From assembly GCA_013368375.1 (NCBI GenBank), contig JAACJP010000011.1:372001-436000 (forward strand): DNA of 64,000 nucleotides. Reading direction: 5' to 3'. The DNA comes from Tricholomella constricta (taxonomy: Eukaryota > Basidiomycota > Agaricomycetes > Agaricales > Lyophyllaceae). The position numbers were made by a program, and so were the translations under genes. The notes beneath the pieces are model-generated. The model was not told the origin of the DNA and searched no databases. It worked only from the letters and a program-made list of their open reading frames with translations. Shown one piece after another: positions 1 through 11,131 of this stretch. Every line of letters begins with the position of its first letter. The first letter of the stretch is position 1.

Positions 1-236
1 AGCATGAGAACAAGTAGGGCATGCACCGGGGACGCAGATGATGGCATGGACGATCCTCTTATAGCGCGGCTACAGCCCGGGCCGGTGGCTATATATGGCT
101 GTGCACCTGAGCAGTGGTCGTAACGAGCCGTGAGGCTGCGGGACAGACCTCTTCCCTGCCTATATGCTACTATACAATCTCTCAACTATCTGAACTGAAA
201 GTGTCAAAGGGTATAACCATCTGTTTCTAGCTTGGG

Positions 237-3182
237 ATGACTGCCAGTTTCTTCCCATCAGAAGACGAACTAGAGCTGGTTGCACAGATATACGATCGGG
301 CGGGCAGTCCACGTCCAGACGTTATCAAGGGCGAGACTGCTGCTGAAATCTTTGCAGCTTCCGTCGACCTTGAACCGATCACTCTCAGCACCATATGGGA
401 AATAGCAGACAAGGAGAAGGCTGGTTATCTGTCAGAGAGGGGCGTGGCAGTTGCTCTTCGTTTGATAGGCTGGGCTCAAAGTGGCGAGGAAGTGTGTGCT
501 GGTCTTGTCAACATACGTGCGTTTCCCGTTCTCCATGTTTACCTGGGAAACTAGTTGAGATGTTCATAGGTGGCCCATTACCAAGGATCGAGGGACTAGT
601 ACCAGGCGTCAAACGTAAACCTAGTGTCTCTGCTGTCGCTACATCGAAGTTGCCTCCATTCACAGAGCGCGACAGAGATGCATTTCAAGATCTGTTCCAA
701 CAGTGCGGCCCGAAATACGGTCTCCTTGAGGGTGAGTTCGCCCTCATCACAAAGTTTGCCCTTGTGAATGCTGATCTTTGCTTCCAGGTGATGACGCTCA
801 AGGTGCTTTTTCGAAATTTCACCTCGCTCCAAATGATCTCTGGCAGATCTGGTACGCTCATCTTTACTGTGTCCAGCGTCATGCTCAGCTTCGCTGAATC
901 AGGGACATTTCCGATATTCGAAAAAGAGGGGCCCTCGAAAGGACTGAATTTGCCCTGGCGATGTATCTTATACAAAACTTTCTATCAGGAACTCTAGACT
1001 CTATACCCTCCACGACCCCCATCCGTATCTACGAAGAGATTGTCGCTACCTTCGAATCCCATGACCTCGCCTCTTCGTCACCATCGAGCAGCCCATTCGA
1101 CACTTCTACGACTGTCAGAAATGGTTTCTCGCCACCAAATGCTGCTCTATCCACGAAGCCAGATCGTCCCACTCGTTCACCACCACCGACCCCACTGAAA
1201 TTTTCCAACTCACCCGCAGAAGCTGATTCTCCACCGCCAACTGCCGTATTCACGAAGATTGATTCAGATAATCCTCCCTCACCACTACCCAGCAGCCCGC
1301 GCAAGGCTATGTCCATTGGCAGATCTTGTTCTGCAAGAGTCACCAAGGCCCCTGCGTCGCCAGAAAAACCTCCTTGGTCACCTCAAGGACCTTCTCACAC
1401 TCTTGAGTGGGACGTCAATCCAATAGAAAAAGCCACTGCTGATCAACTCTTCAATTCCTTGGACCTTCAGAAGACAGGCTATGTCGATGGAGAAGTCGCT
1501 GCAAATTTCATGCTGGGATACGAAGTGCAACCCGAGGACCTGTCCCACATCTGGTATATATCTTCAAAGCTTCTTGATATTCAATCAGCTTACGCTCTGT
1601 CAAGGGTTCTCGCGGATATTCATGGTGATAATCGCCTGACCCGAGATGGCTTTGCGATAGCCATGCATCTCATTCAGCAACGGCTGAATGGCGCTGAACT
1701 GCCTCATGTTCTACCCTCTTCACTGATACCCCCTTCCATGCGGACGCAGTCACCATATACCCCTTTACAACGCGTAGCATCTGTTACCACCCCTTCGAGG
1801 AAGGCTCTCGTCGATGTCCGGCGTCGAACCAGCGGGCCCCCATTACCCCCGAAGCCTACATCGCCGCGTCTGAGCAATCCCCATCCCCCTGCGTCACCCA
1901 CCAGTAAGTCGTGTCCTTGAAAGAACTCTTCGCAAATGCTAACGTTGTTTGTGAAGATTTCAGAACTAATGGCGCGCATTATCCTGAACAGCCAAATGGC
2001 ACGACCCACACACCTGAACGACCTACTCCATTTTCCCAGAAGCCGACTGCACCGCGTCTGAGCAACGTCCATTCCCCTACAACATCTACCAGTACGTCGC
2101 AATTTCAATTGAACCTCATGCACTTTTATGAAATTCCGGGAACTTATGGTGTCCATTTTTTCCGACTGCCAGATACTACGGACCACACACCTGAACCTAC
2201 CGTGAGCTCGGAACAATACCGCAACCTCGAACGAGCGAATCTCTTGCTTGCTTCCCAAATCGAGGACCTCACGGCCCAAATCGATGCCAACCGCGACGTC
2301 CGGGCCGCTAACATCACTCTCACCCGGGAGAACAAGGCTCTTCTTGCCAAGATTCACGATATGGAACAGATCACCTCGCAGCTTCTGCAGGCCAACGAGA
2401 CGCGTCCCGCAATGGACGATCTCGCACGGCAGAACCAGGAGCTCACGGACCGGAACGCTGAGCTGGAACAGGTGCGATCCCAGCTGGAGAATACGGCCAT
2501 GCGGCTGGATACTGCCGTTCTGAGGAACAGGGCCCTCTCTGGGCGGCTGCGGGACGTGAGGATAGCGGCCGAGGCAGCGGCGGAGCGATCGCAGGAGCAG
2601 GTCGACGCCCTGCAGCGGGAAGTGGAGCGTTTGGGGGGGGAGAATACTGACCTCCGACGACGCGCTGGGGAATTGGAACGGGCCATCACACAGGCGCAGC
2701 CGTCGGATGGGACGACGAACGTGCGTGAACTGGAGATCTTGATGGGGGACGTCACGCGTGAGAATGAGGGGCTGAAGCAAAGGCTGCGGCAGATCCAGAG
2801 GTCGACGACGCATCTGTTGTTGTCGACAGGCAGTGGTCATGCTGCGCACGACGACCTGCGGCGCGAGAACCAGCGCCTTGCGACGCAGGTCGAGGAGCTT
2901 GAGGGGCTCACCAGGCAGCTTCAGCAGTCGAGCGAGGATAGTGAGCTGCAGAGGGTGCTGCGGGATGTGACGCATGAGAACGATTCGTTGAAGGCTGAAC
3001 TGCGCGAGATGCGGCAGCAGATGACGCAACTTCGGTCTTTGAGGGGGGAACCTTCGGAGAGGGAGATTAACGATCTCAAGGCCGAGATTCAGCGCTTACA
3101 GACGGAGCTCAGTCGTGCGACACCGCAGTCGCAAGAAGATCGTTCGATCCCCCCGCCGGCTTATGATTTTGATCCAAGCTGA
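237..3182 (+). CDS. EDE1: EH-domain endocytic scaffold, Ede1/Eps15-like
   Basis: Likely an early endocytic coat scaffold acting at cortical clathrin sites. The sequence shows three EH (Eps15 homology) domains: one from the start codon to about 512, one spread over 630-1000 (with LWQIWDISDIRKRGALE after splicing), and one over 1420-1720 (HIWVLADIHGDNRLTRDG after splicing, then AIAMHLIQQRLNG). A Pro/Ser/Thr-rich linker lies at about 1050-1390 and another at 1730-2090. A long heptad-rich coiled coil fills about 2200-3120. At least six short introns are needed; joins such as 513-552 and 732-787 keep frame. My exon estimate gives roughly 850 residues. Yeast Ede1 is longer and ends in a UBA domain. 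Here the frame stops just after the coiled coil (SIPPPAYDFDPS) and I see no UBA, so this is a shorter form or a paralogue. The start at 237 opens directly into EH1. A 441-codon antisense frame over the coiled coil is a shadow. Confidence 0.85.
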
Positions 3183-3212
3183 ACGCCATGCTATACTTGG
3201 GTTCAAGTTTGT

Positions 3213-3582
3213 GAGTCATTCTTGGGCTTATTTTCTTTCTTTTGGACATTAGTGACACGTTGGGTTATTTCCAGTATCCTTCTACCGGAGCGGTCTCATG
3301 CTCGATATTCGACTCGAACGCTGCTTGGCCTGAAAAATCTATGTCCTGACATAGACATTATAAACCAGAGTCCTCTCGACTTTGCAATAGGCTACTAACT
3401 ACGGCACCTCGGTATTTATATTCGCATCTAGCTTTCAAAACACACTGTCTGTATTCAATCTGTATCCCTGGAATCTCCTACCTCAATGCCTTCCTTGTTG
3501 TGGCTTCTATGTATGTTGCTAGCTTCATACGCCACTGACCTTGCTTACTGTATGTATGATATTCCATCGCGGTCGTTGCCAG
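3213..3582. repeat. Dispersed direct repeat, copy A (~370 bp)
   Basis: By eye this matches 8798-9135 at well over three quarters of positions, in the same orientation. Shared blocks include GAGCGGTCTCATGCTCGATA, CTAACTACGGCACCTCGGTA and TTGCTTACTGTATGTATGAT. The copies differ by indels that are not multiples of three, and copy A has an in-frame stop soon after its ATG, so it is not maintained as coding sequence. It begins about 30 bp after the EDE1-like stop. Copy B lies about 200 bp after the tyrosinase stop, so the pair brackets the tyrosinase gene. Confidence 0.8.
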
Positions 3583-3839
3583 GAAGTCGGCGCTGCTACA
3601 TCGGACGTCGGTGCATGATTCCCCCAAAGCCACAAATAGGTCCCTGAGTCCCAAGTACTGGGCATGGCTTGGTTACTGGCGGAACTCTTGGTATTACACC
3701 AATAAACTGTGAGGGCTCATATTCAGTATTCATAGAGTTGTCGTCAACAATCTGCAGAACTACACATTCCGAGTAAGTTTCACTAAAGACTTATGGTTAA
3801 ACAACTACTTCTAACGGAAGCATGTACAAACGTAGCCGG

Positions 3840-4560
3840 TGGGCCCAGCTTATACAATCGACACCCGCACGTGTTGAACTTCGAGCAGGTACAACCAAGC
3901 GATGTCGACCCGCCACTATAACGATGAGCTAGTTTGCCATATATAAAGTATAGGTCGGCGTCGATATCGCCAAGGTCGTTTGACTGAACGTCGTCATGGC
4001 CCCATATCTGCGGGTCGTTATCCAGCGTTTTAACGTAAACGCGTGCTTTGCCTTGGATGACGACGCAACATTCGTTGTAGTCAAAGTGAAGTTTTCGACA
4101 AGCTCGTCATCTTGCTCTTGAGTGGGCCGGTAAGGTTAGCCATGTCTCTTTGTCCGAAAAACGTAGGGCCAAGATGGGTAAGAGAGCGACCTCATTCGAA
4201 TTTTGATGTATTCGAATGATGGTTATCTGATTGTGGTAATGTAAGGACGCAAAAAGGAGAGACGATGATGACTGACTTGACACTCCTATCCTTCACCTTG
4301 TCGTCGGCCCTGGAAAGATGTGTCGTTCGGATCCCTAGGCTTCGTTGTGGTAAAACTTTGGTCGACGTATGACGTGACGTCTGTGTCGAAACCGTCGACA
4401 GGATCTGGGGTCCATGAGATTAAGACGCAAGGGTAAAAGATTTCAAGTTGAAATAGTACTACCTTGCATGCTCTTGCTTTCATCGTAGGTGACAGAGGTA
4501 TCTGCAGCAAGGGAAGTGCTCATGCGTTGCATAACAACAGGGAGAGGTGCTCGCTCACCA
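3840..4560 (-). pseudogene. Possible decayed gene, unrecognised
   Basis: Several minus-strand stretches read like protein but cannot be joined into one frame. Near 4510-4290 one stretch includes VDGFDTDVTSYVDQSF, and near 4075-3850 another includes CVVIQGKARVYV followed by LDADLYF-like acidic and aromatic text. The second stretch is entered from a preceding open stretch only through a frame change, and no clean splice pair fixes it. I read this as a remnant or a poorly resolved multi-exon gene. I do not recognise the family. The rest of 3583-4880 shows nothing else I can support. Confidence 0.25.
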
Positions 4561-4880
4561 TTTGCCGCCTGGCAGTGCTGAAGTTGACAACTTAAAAAAT
4601 GCACCCAATCTATAGTACTAACGATAGTTTATCTCGGTAGGAAAGAATACAAGCTTCATGTTCCTCGATAGAAATTCACAACATGTTGGTAAATCCGAGT
4701 CATTAGGAGTACCATCGATATCGATACACGTCATGTTCACGCTGGCCAGCGCTCACTGATGTCCGTGACTGACTGATCAAGCATGAGTCCTAACCTCGAG
4801 GCCGAAATAATGACAGCGTCTTCCCATGACGTGACGCAGGAAAGCACTTCTAGGCTATAAGAATCTGGCAAGTGTGGAGA

Positions 4881-5688
4881 ATTGGGCCGTTACACGCGCA
4901 GCGTCCAGGTACATCGAAGCACAGATTGGAGCAAGTACTGTCCATTTGACACAGACACGTGGGGTGCAGCATGTTTGACTTTGAAGGACTCGAGCAGACC
5001 TTGGGGCTGAAATGAATAAGCAAAGTTAGAGGCGACGCCCCAGCTTGCGTGGTGTCCAATCGTTTGTGTGGCTGACTCGGATGCGTGCACGTAGAAGCTG
5101 CTTTCGTTCTATAAATAACATGGACTTGGTCGAATTTCAACTCATCCGTCAATCAATTCTTCATTTCTGAGTTCAGTGTAACTCATATGGAAACTGGATG
5201 AGAACATTCGTTCCTATCCATCGATTGACGGGCGGCTAGACTTGCAGATGGGAGATTGCAGCAGGGGTTCATGAAGCTTAAAACTATTGGGCTATTACAC
5301 GCGCAGCGTCCAGATAGTACATCATCGAAGCACAGATTCGAACAAGTACTGTCCATATGACGCAGACACGCGGTGCAGCAGGTTTAACTTTGGAGGACTC
5401 GAGCTGACCTTGGGGCTGAAATGAATAAGCAAAGTTAGTGGAGACGCCCTAGCTTGAGTGGTATCCAATCGTTTGTGTGGCTGATGCACAGTGGGAGCTG
5501 CTTTCGTTCTATAAATAACATGGACAAGTTGCTTGTGGTCGAATTTCAACCTCATCCGTCAATCAATTCTTCATTTCTGAGTTCAATGTCACTCATATGG
5601 AAACTGGATGAGAACATTCGCTCCTATCCATCGATTGACGGGCGGCTAGACTTGCAGATCGGAGATTGCAGCAGGGGTTCATAAAGCC
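4881..5688. repeat. Tandem duplication (2 x ~400 bp) upstream of the tyrosinase gene
   Basis: Unit 1 (4881-5278) and unit 2 (5286-5688) repeat at a spacing of 405-410 bp with high similarity. Both carry ACACGCGCAGCGTCCAG, GGGGCTGAAATGAATAAGCA, CTTTCGTTCTATAAATAACA and GGAAACTGGATGAGAACATT. Each unit therefore holds one TATA-like box. Unit 2 ends 17 bp before the tyrosinase start codon, so the duplicated block is the presumed promoter plus 5' leader. Differences are scattered substitutions and small indels, so the duplication is not brand new. Confidence 0.9.
5509..5519 (+). promoter_or_regulatory. TATA box, proximal copy for the tyrosinase gene
   Basis: TCTATAAATAA lies about 190 bp before the tyrosinase ATG in the proximal repeat unit. 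An identical CTATAAATAACA occurs at about 5110 in the distal unit. Either could set a start site. The proximal copy would give a leader of roughly 160 nt. The motif is visible; its use is inferred. Confidence 0.5.
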
Positions 5689-5705
5689 CACCCCAGAGTG
5701 GCGTA

Positions 5706-8593
5706 ATGGCTGAGCGAACGATGTCCTATCTCATAACCGGCCGCAGTGGCACGGGTGTCCAAGATCGCCTTGCAATCGACACTCTACAGACCAAGGACAA
5801 GCAGTTTTCCCTATTCATTCTTGCCTTCCTTGTTGTTCAAGAACGCACCGACGAGGTTCAGAAGCTCTTGCCCAACTTTACATACACGCCTTCGTCTGCC
5901 GCTACGTATCGAGAAATCGCTGGCATCCATGGTCTACCATACTCTCGATACTCTGGGGACCCAAAGGATACGGACAACTCTCACTACGACGGACAAGACA
6001 AAAAAGATACTATGCCTTCCCCTTCCAGATTCGGAGGTAATCGTGACCTTCATGTCTGAATTCTGCGATGCTGACATGCCATCCACACAGGTTATTGCAA
6101 GTACGTTAGAGAATTGAAATTATCTCACTTTTCTGTTCACGAAGCATCTCTAGCCATGGCTCTGTCCTTTTCCCAACCTGGCACCGACCTTACGTGCTGC
6201 TGCTTGAGGTCTGCTTGCTCTTTGTATGTTACCTTCGCGCTGACGCAAATTCCTCGTCTCCAGCAAGCCATCGGAGAGGCGGCTGTGGCAATAGCTACAT
6301 TTATTGAGGGTAATTATACTAATTCCGGGATATGGATCGATGATGCGAACCAACTCCGTCTCCCGTCAGTCAATTGTGTTCCCTTCTTAATTCCGCTCAC
6401 CGACACTGGTACTTTCTTCCTGGCGAGCAGGTACTGGGATTGGGCTGGAAAGGACGTTGGTCAGGATGGCATCCCCGACGTTTTCTGTACCTACGAAGTC
6501 CAAATTCTGGACCCGACTGGCACCGGCAGCAAGACGCCTATCGCGAATCCACTCTCGTATTATCCCTTCGCCGAGATTCCTGACGGTTTCAACTCGGTTA
6601 CACACCAGGACGATGCTGGCGTACGTACACTTGACCCCCTCTCTCATCTACTACCTCCCTTTGTACCTCTCACTCCCCAATCGACCGCGGTTATCTCATG
6701 CCGTTTTATAGAAAACAGAAACAGCATATTTCGCCAATTGGCAAGTGACGACACGACACGCGCCGTCTTCACCAGACCCATATCCGAAGAGCGACATTGA
6801 GGCTTTGAACGCGTCCGTCGTGATCTGGATTCTCCATGGCTAGGCATTTCGTTGACTACTTGCTTTCAGTGACCTTAAGAAGTCAGCCGCAGACCTTAGG
6901 GATAAAATCGCCCGTTTGTTCACATTCCTAGATGGTTCCGAGGCCGAATCACCCTACATGTAAGTGCGCGATGCATTGGCTTTTCTTCGCTGAAAGCTTT
7001 CTGGGAAAGTTGGGACGAATTCTCAAACCACACCGTGGAGTCATCTCCAGAAACGAAATACCACGCGGGTTCACTCGAGGGAGTGCATGATTCGATACAC
7101 GATATCATTGTGCGTGAATTCCGCGTTATTGGATACGGCAATTCCTGATGTGGAGGTATGTGGTGTAGGGCGGTAACGGTCATATGGTGCCGGTTTCACT
7201 GTTCGAGTCCCCGTTGCCTCATCTGATTCATTTTTGCAAAATGTTAGGGATTCCCCGATTATGTGTGTATAATCCCAGCATCCTATAAAGCCAGATGATA
7301 ATTATTATTCATCCAGGCTGGATTTGATCCTTTCTTCTTCAGTACGTTGCTTGAATCCTGTTTTCTTGTTTGATTGCCTGACTTTTCCGTAGTCCATCAC
7401 ACGACCGTTGACAGGTTCTGTGCGTATCTGGTTTCATTTTCTTTCGCTTGAGTTCACATTTGGTGTTGTAGTTGCCCTATGGGAGTGGTGCTATCCCGAC
7501 TATTGGATGAATGATGGTTATGGAGACCCCCCAAACCCTTGGACGCAGGTTTGTTTTGTCTGCTATCGCGCGCATATTCCGAGCATTGATACCTGAGTAG
7601 GGTCGTGGTACTTGGTACGAAGTTTACAACGAAAAAATCGATCCGGATAGCGCTCTCGCGCCCTTCAGAAACGATAGCGACATTTATTGGACCTCATCGC
7701 AGGCCCGTTTCCTGGACCCATCTGGTTCTCCGAAGTGTAAGCACTTTGTCTGTTACATGATGCACTTCCGCCTGAGACAACACCATTTTGTAGATTATTC
7801 CTATCCTGAAGTCGCTGGGATCAAAGTGGATAAGCCCGCCGAAACTCAGGAGGACCGCGATAAAGCGCGCGCAGCTCTCCAGCAACATTATGGTCTAGAT
7901 CCAGATAGTACACAGGCAAAGTTGAAGGCAGCTAAGCTGGACTTCTTCCAATCGTCGGCGCCAGCTGGACATAAGGGTTTCGATTACCGAGTCTTCGTCG
8001 TCGTCGTTCAGCTTCCGGAACATGCCTTCAATACGTCCTACAGCTTCAGGCTTCATCATCAGAAATCCAAGGACGAGGAGCAACTCATCGGATCGGTCGC
8101 AGTATTTGCCCGGCCGGACTATTCTCCTTGCAAGGGGTGCGCCGCCCGTCGCGATAACAGAAATATGGTTCGCGGGATCGTTACCATCCCGCCGGTGGTT
8201 ATCGACCATATTATCCGTACGAGCGAGCATGGTTTGAACAATAGAGCTGTGAAAGAAGAGAAGTTGATCTCTGGGATCAAAGAGGCGCTCAAAGGACGAC
8301 TGTTGGATTCAGCTGGTCGTGAACTAGGTATCGGCCACGTGAAGAAGCCTCTGAGGGAGGGAAAACGGCTCCCGAGCCATCTTGTTCCCAGCGGGATCGA
8401 ACTGCATTCTTCCGCTGTGGCGCGACCTTTGGATGGGGGACCCGTCCACTTTTACGATTGGAAGTATCATAGTGGAATATTTGAGGTACGTTTTCTGAAT
8501 TCTGTGGTTCGATATTTTGTCGCTGACAATTATCTCTTTCCGCGTCCGTAGCACGGATGGGAAAAGGGAAGGGGTTTCCCAAAGGGCATGTAG
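5706..8593 (+). CDS. Tyrosinase (polyphenol oxidase), type-3 copper enzyme
   Basis: Oxidises monophenols and o-diphenols to quinones in melanin and browning chemistry. CuA ligands are visible in IAGIHGLPY and, after splicing, GYCNHGSVLFPTWHRPY, which also has the Cys-x-His pair that forms the thioether in fungal tyrosinases. RLPYWDWAG follows. CuB ligands are in SLEGVHDSIHDII, GGNGHM and FDPFFFIHHTTVDRF. The C-terminal lid domain begins after about 7760 and contains the CxxC of SPCKGCAARRD, as in latent fungal enzymes. There is no signal peptide, as expected for a cytosolic enzyme. I count about a dozen exons. Exon 2 is only 10 nt (6091-6100) and carries the thioether Cys. Two junctions, near 6815-6880 and 6935-6997, do not close with the strongest splice sites. 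Frame can be kept with acceptor TTAAG at about 6878 and a GTTCCG donor at 6935. ATG 5706 gives MAERTMSYLIT; the ATG at 5724 is an equally good start. Confidence 0.93.
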
Positions 8594-8797
8594 TTGCCGA
8601 AGAATTTCCATGAATGTAATTGTACGTCGTCGTGTATATCTGAGAATGTAAATACTCTGTAGTATCAATGGATCCACCCTAACGCAATATAACGCAATAG
8701 CTGGGGGCTACTTTGCTGAAGCGAGCGACGAGAGCTTACAGAAAACCTGGGGAATATGCTCCAACCACAAAGCCGTCAACAGAAAACGATCGATCTA

Positions 8798-9135
8798 GAG
8801 TCATTCTTGGGCTTTTTTCATGATTATTTGTGACACGTTGGGTTATTTTCAGTATCGCACTTCTACAGGAGCGGTCTCATGCTCGATATTCGACTTCGCT
8901 GTTGGCCTGGATATTCATTTCCTGACATAGACACTATAGTCAGAGTCATCTCGACATTGCAATGGGCTGCTAACTACGGCACCTCGGTATTTATATTTGC
9001 ATCTAGCCTTGAAAACGCATTGTCTGTATTCAATCTGTATCATCGGAATTTCCTACCTCACTGCCTTCCTTGCTAGCTTCGTGTTGTCGACGTTGCTTAC
9101 TGTATGTATGATATCCCATCATGGTCGTCGCCAGG
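8798..9135. repeat. Dispersed direct repeat, copy B (~340 bp)
   Basis: Partner of 3213-3582, in the same orientation. It lacks two short inserts found in copy A (around 3515-3540), which keeps a 65-codon frame open here that is closed in copy A. I do not treat that frame as a gene. The rest of 8594-9568 shows only AT-rich 3' flank for the genes on either side. Confidence 0.8.
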
Positions 9136-9568
9136 TGTACCACGAGAAAGGTTTTATTATAACTACTATGAGCCTCTGAAGGGAAGAGCAGCGAGGGGGC
9201 AGTAAACATGCTGCAACAGCGCGGACATAATATATATGTACAGGGGCTCGGCACGTAAAACAAGGTCAGTAGCGATAAGTCCAAGGGAGGAGGGGTCACT
9301 AAGGGTATGTTACATAGCGTAGAATGATCTGCTGATAAAGTACAATTGGATCGAGGATAGTCAATGCTCGTATAAGTATTGTAATAGTAAAAGACGTGGT
9401 TTTACAAATAGTGAGCGGTGGCAATGACGGTGAAAGTGATTTTGGATTCGAGAGTTCGAGAGAGTGGTAGGGTGGTGTACAGCGAAGGAAGTGAATGGCG
9501 ATGGTGTCGAGTAAGACAACCGTAGCGAGAAATTTTGGCGAGTATTGTTCGTGTCGGTTACGAGGAAC

Positions 9569-10221
9569 CTAATCTTGATTTCGTTGGAGGATAGTCATGC
9601 AGCCTGGCACGTTCTTGATTTGGTCCAACGCAACAGGTTTGTGCGGGTCGGGTACGGTGGAGCGGACTGTGCATGCGGTATAGGAGACCTGGGGGTAAAC
9701 GTCAAAAACACATCCGACGATAGTATAAGTGCGACGTACTTGAATACGGAAGGTCGAAGTTCCGTTGGACCGATGCTTCGGCCCACATATGATGTATTTC
9801 CATCTGGCGAAAAAGACTCAATATTAGCTGGGCGCTCGGGCCCGAAAATAAAAATAATGACTCACTGTTCGTCGGCGAGGGTGCTCGCGCCCAGCGTGGT
9901 CGCGTAGTTCAAAAGAGTGCCCCTCGTGACGGAAAGCAGCGTCATCATGTTGACTGCATCCCTGCAGATGAAGGTCTCCGTCAACTGAAAGGGGCCAGAT
10001 TTGCCAGACGCGTTCTCTGAGATGATGGAGTGCGTCTGGGGTGGTCCTGACGATGACTCGATGTGATGTGCTTTCACGCGGTCCTGGGTTTGACGCATCT
10101 TTAAAAAGATGTTGGCTACACCGCCCACGCTCAGTGACATAGCCTTTGATGGGGAAGAGGGCGGAGAGGGCTGAGGGGAAGGAGAGTGGGATCCAGAGGC
10201 TGAACGGACATGAAAGTGCAT
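9569..10221 (-). CDS. Conserved-looking hypothetical protein
   Basis: Three exons join in frame. The first runs from ATG 10221 to about 9864 and ends DEQ across the splice. The second opens WKYIICGPKHRSNG. The third opens VSYTACTVRSTVPDPHKP and ends MTILQRNQD at the TAG at 9571-9569. The introns have standard GTGAGT and GTACGT donors. The protein is about 175 residues. It starts with a Ser/Pro-rich segment, followed by a compact region with LTETFICRDAVNMMTLLSV and RGTLLNYATTLGAS. There is no signal peptide; one moderately hydrophobic helix is possible. I do not recognise the family. Clean splicing and non-repetitive sequence argue that it is a real gene. Confidence 0.6.
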
Positions 10222-10590
10222 GGTGGCGATGAATGGCCTGCGGGGGGATGGACGGGAGGAATGGAATGGAGACTAACTACTTAGCGTGATTCATTTAAAT
10301 ACGATACTTTGGAGAATAGGGTCCATGGAACGTGGTCGGTGAGCGGAGTTTGGAAACCGTTTGTTACATCAGTTTGAGCGTCGTTCGGACGGTCCACAAA
10401 CAGACCCGAGTCCAGGAGTTCTTGCGCTCCATTTCCCTTTCTTCAACTGAAGCAATCAGTAGATGAATTATCTTTCACCCATGCCCACGCGACGAACGTC
10501 ATTGCACGCTTGGACATGCAGGAGTGCAGTGTGGAGGTGAAATTTCGAAATTGGAGAAGTATCCCCATCCAGCGGCCTCGCAAATCAAGC

Positions 10591-11131
10591 TCAACTTGGC
10601 CCTGGTATCACAGTGATTGAGGCCGATAGCGAGCTCCATCTATGACCGGGCCTCGGAACGTGCCTATAAGAAGACGCCGGACTGGCAGGTGCCAAGTAAC
10701 GACTCGAGTCTAAAGTATCCCCTACGAGAATGTCACAATTACCTAGCATGCTGAAATGGTGCTGGCCTTCACCGGGGAAGTCTCGTAGCAAGGTACACTG
10801 ACGACGCCATGAAACTTGGAGAGGGCTTTGATCCGGCGCAGTCGAACAAAGGTTGATCGACAAGAACATGATGGATTGAGCATGTGAGAGTAGGTGCCTT
10901 TGCAGAGAGAGGGGCACCTCGTGCCCCTCTTTGGATATGAAGACGGAGTTGTACACAGTACCTGAAGCGTTTCGAGGCCTATCAATATTTGTAGGCCGAA
11001 GCCTTTGTGAGGGAAGTGCTTTGAACTCGCAAAGAATCGCACCAGAGCAAGGCAAGCCCTACGCACGTTATTACCTGTGACACTGATGAACTGATAATTC
11101 GCTGGTACTTAACGGCTTGCGAACTTGCCAT
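10591..11131 (-). CDS. Weak candidate gene, unrecognised
   Basis: A minus-strand reading starts MASSQAVKYQRIISSSVSQ at ATG 11131, splices out a short intron with GTAATA donor (about 11073-11025), and continues FKALPSQRLRPTNIDRPRN on to a stop at 10591. The second half is low-complexity in character and contains a 10-bp perfect hairpin at 10908-10930. No family is recognised, and a plus-strand frame at 11180-11437 is about as plausible. Apart from this candidate I see no gene in 10222-11763. Confidence 0.25.

Noticed and set aside
1704..3029. 441-codon minus-strand frame
   Set aside because: It lies exactly antisense to the EDE1-like coiled coil, is extremely Leu/Arg-rich as expected from reversed Glu/Gln/Arg codons, and shows no domain.
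7196..7215. B-box-like GTTCGAGTCC on the plus strand
   Set aside because: It sits inside a tyrosinase intron and no cloverleaf can be drawn.
8879..9076. 65-codon frame in repeat copy B
   Set aside because: Copy A has a stop and frame-breaking indels at the matching place, so the repeat is not kept as coding sequence.
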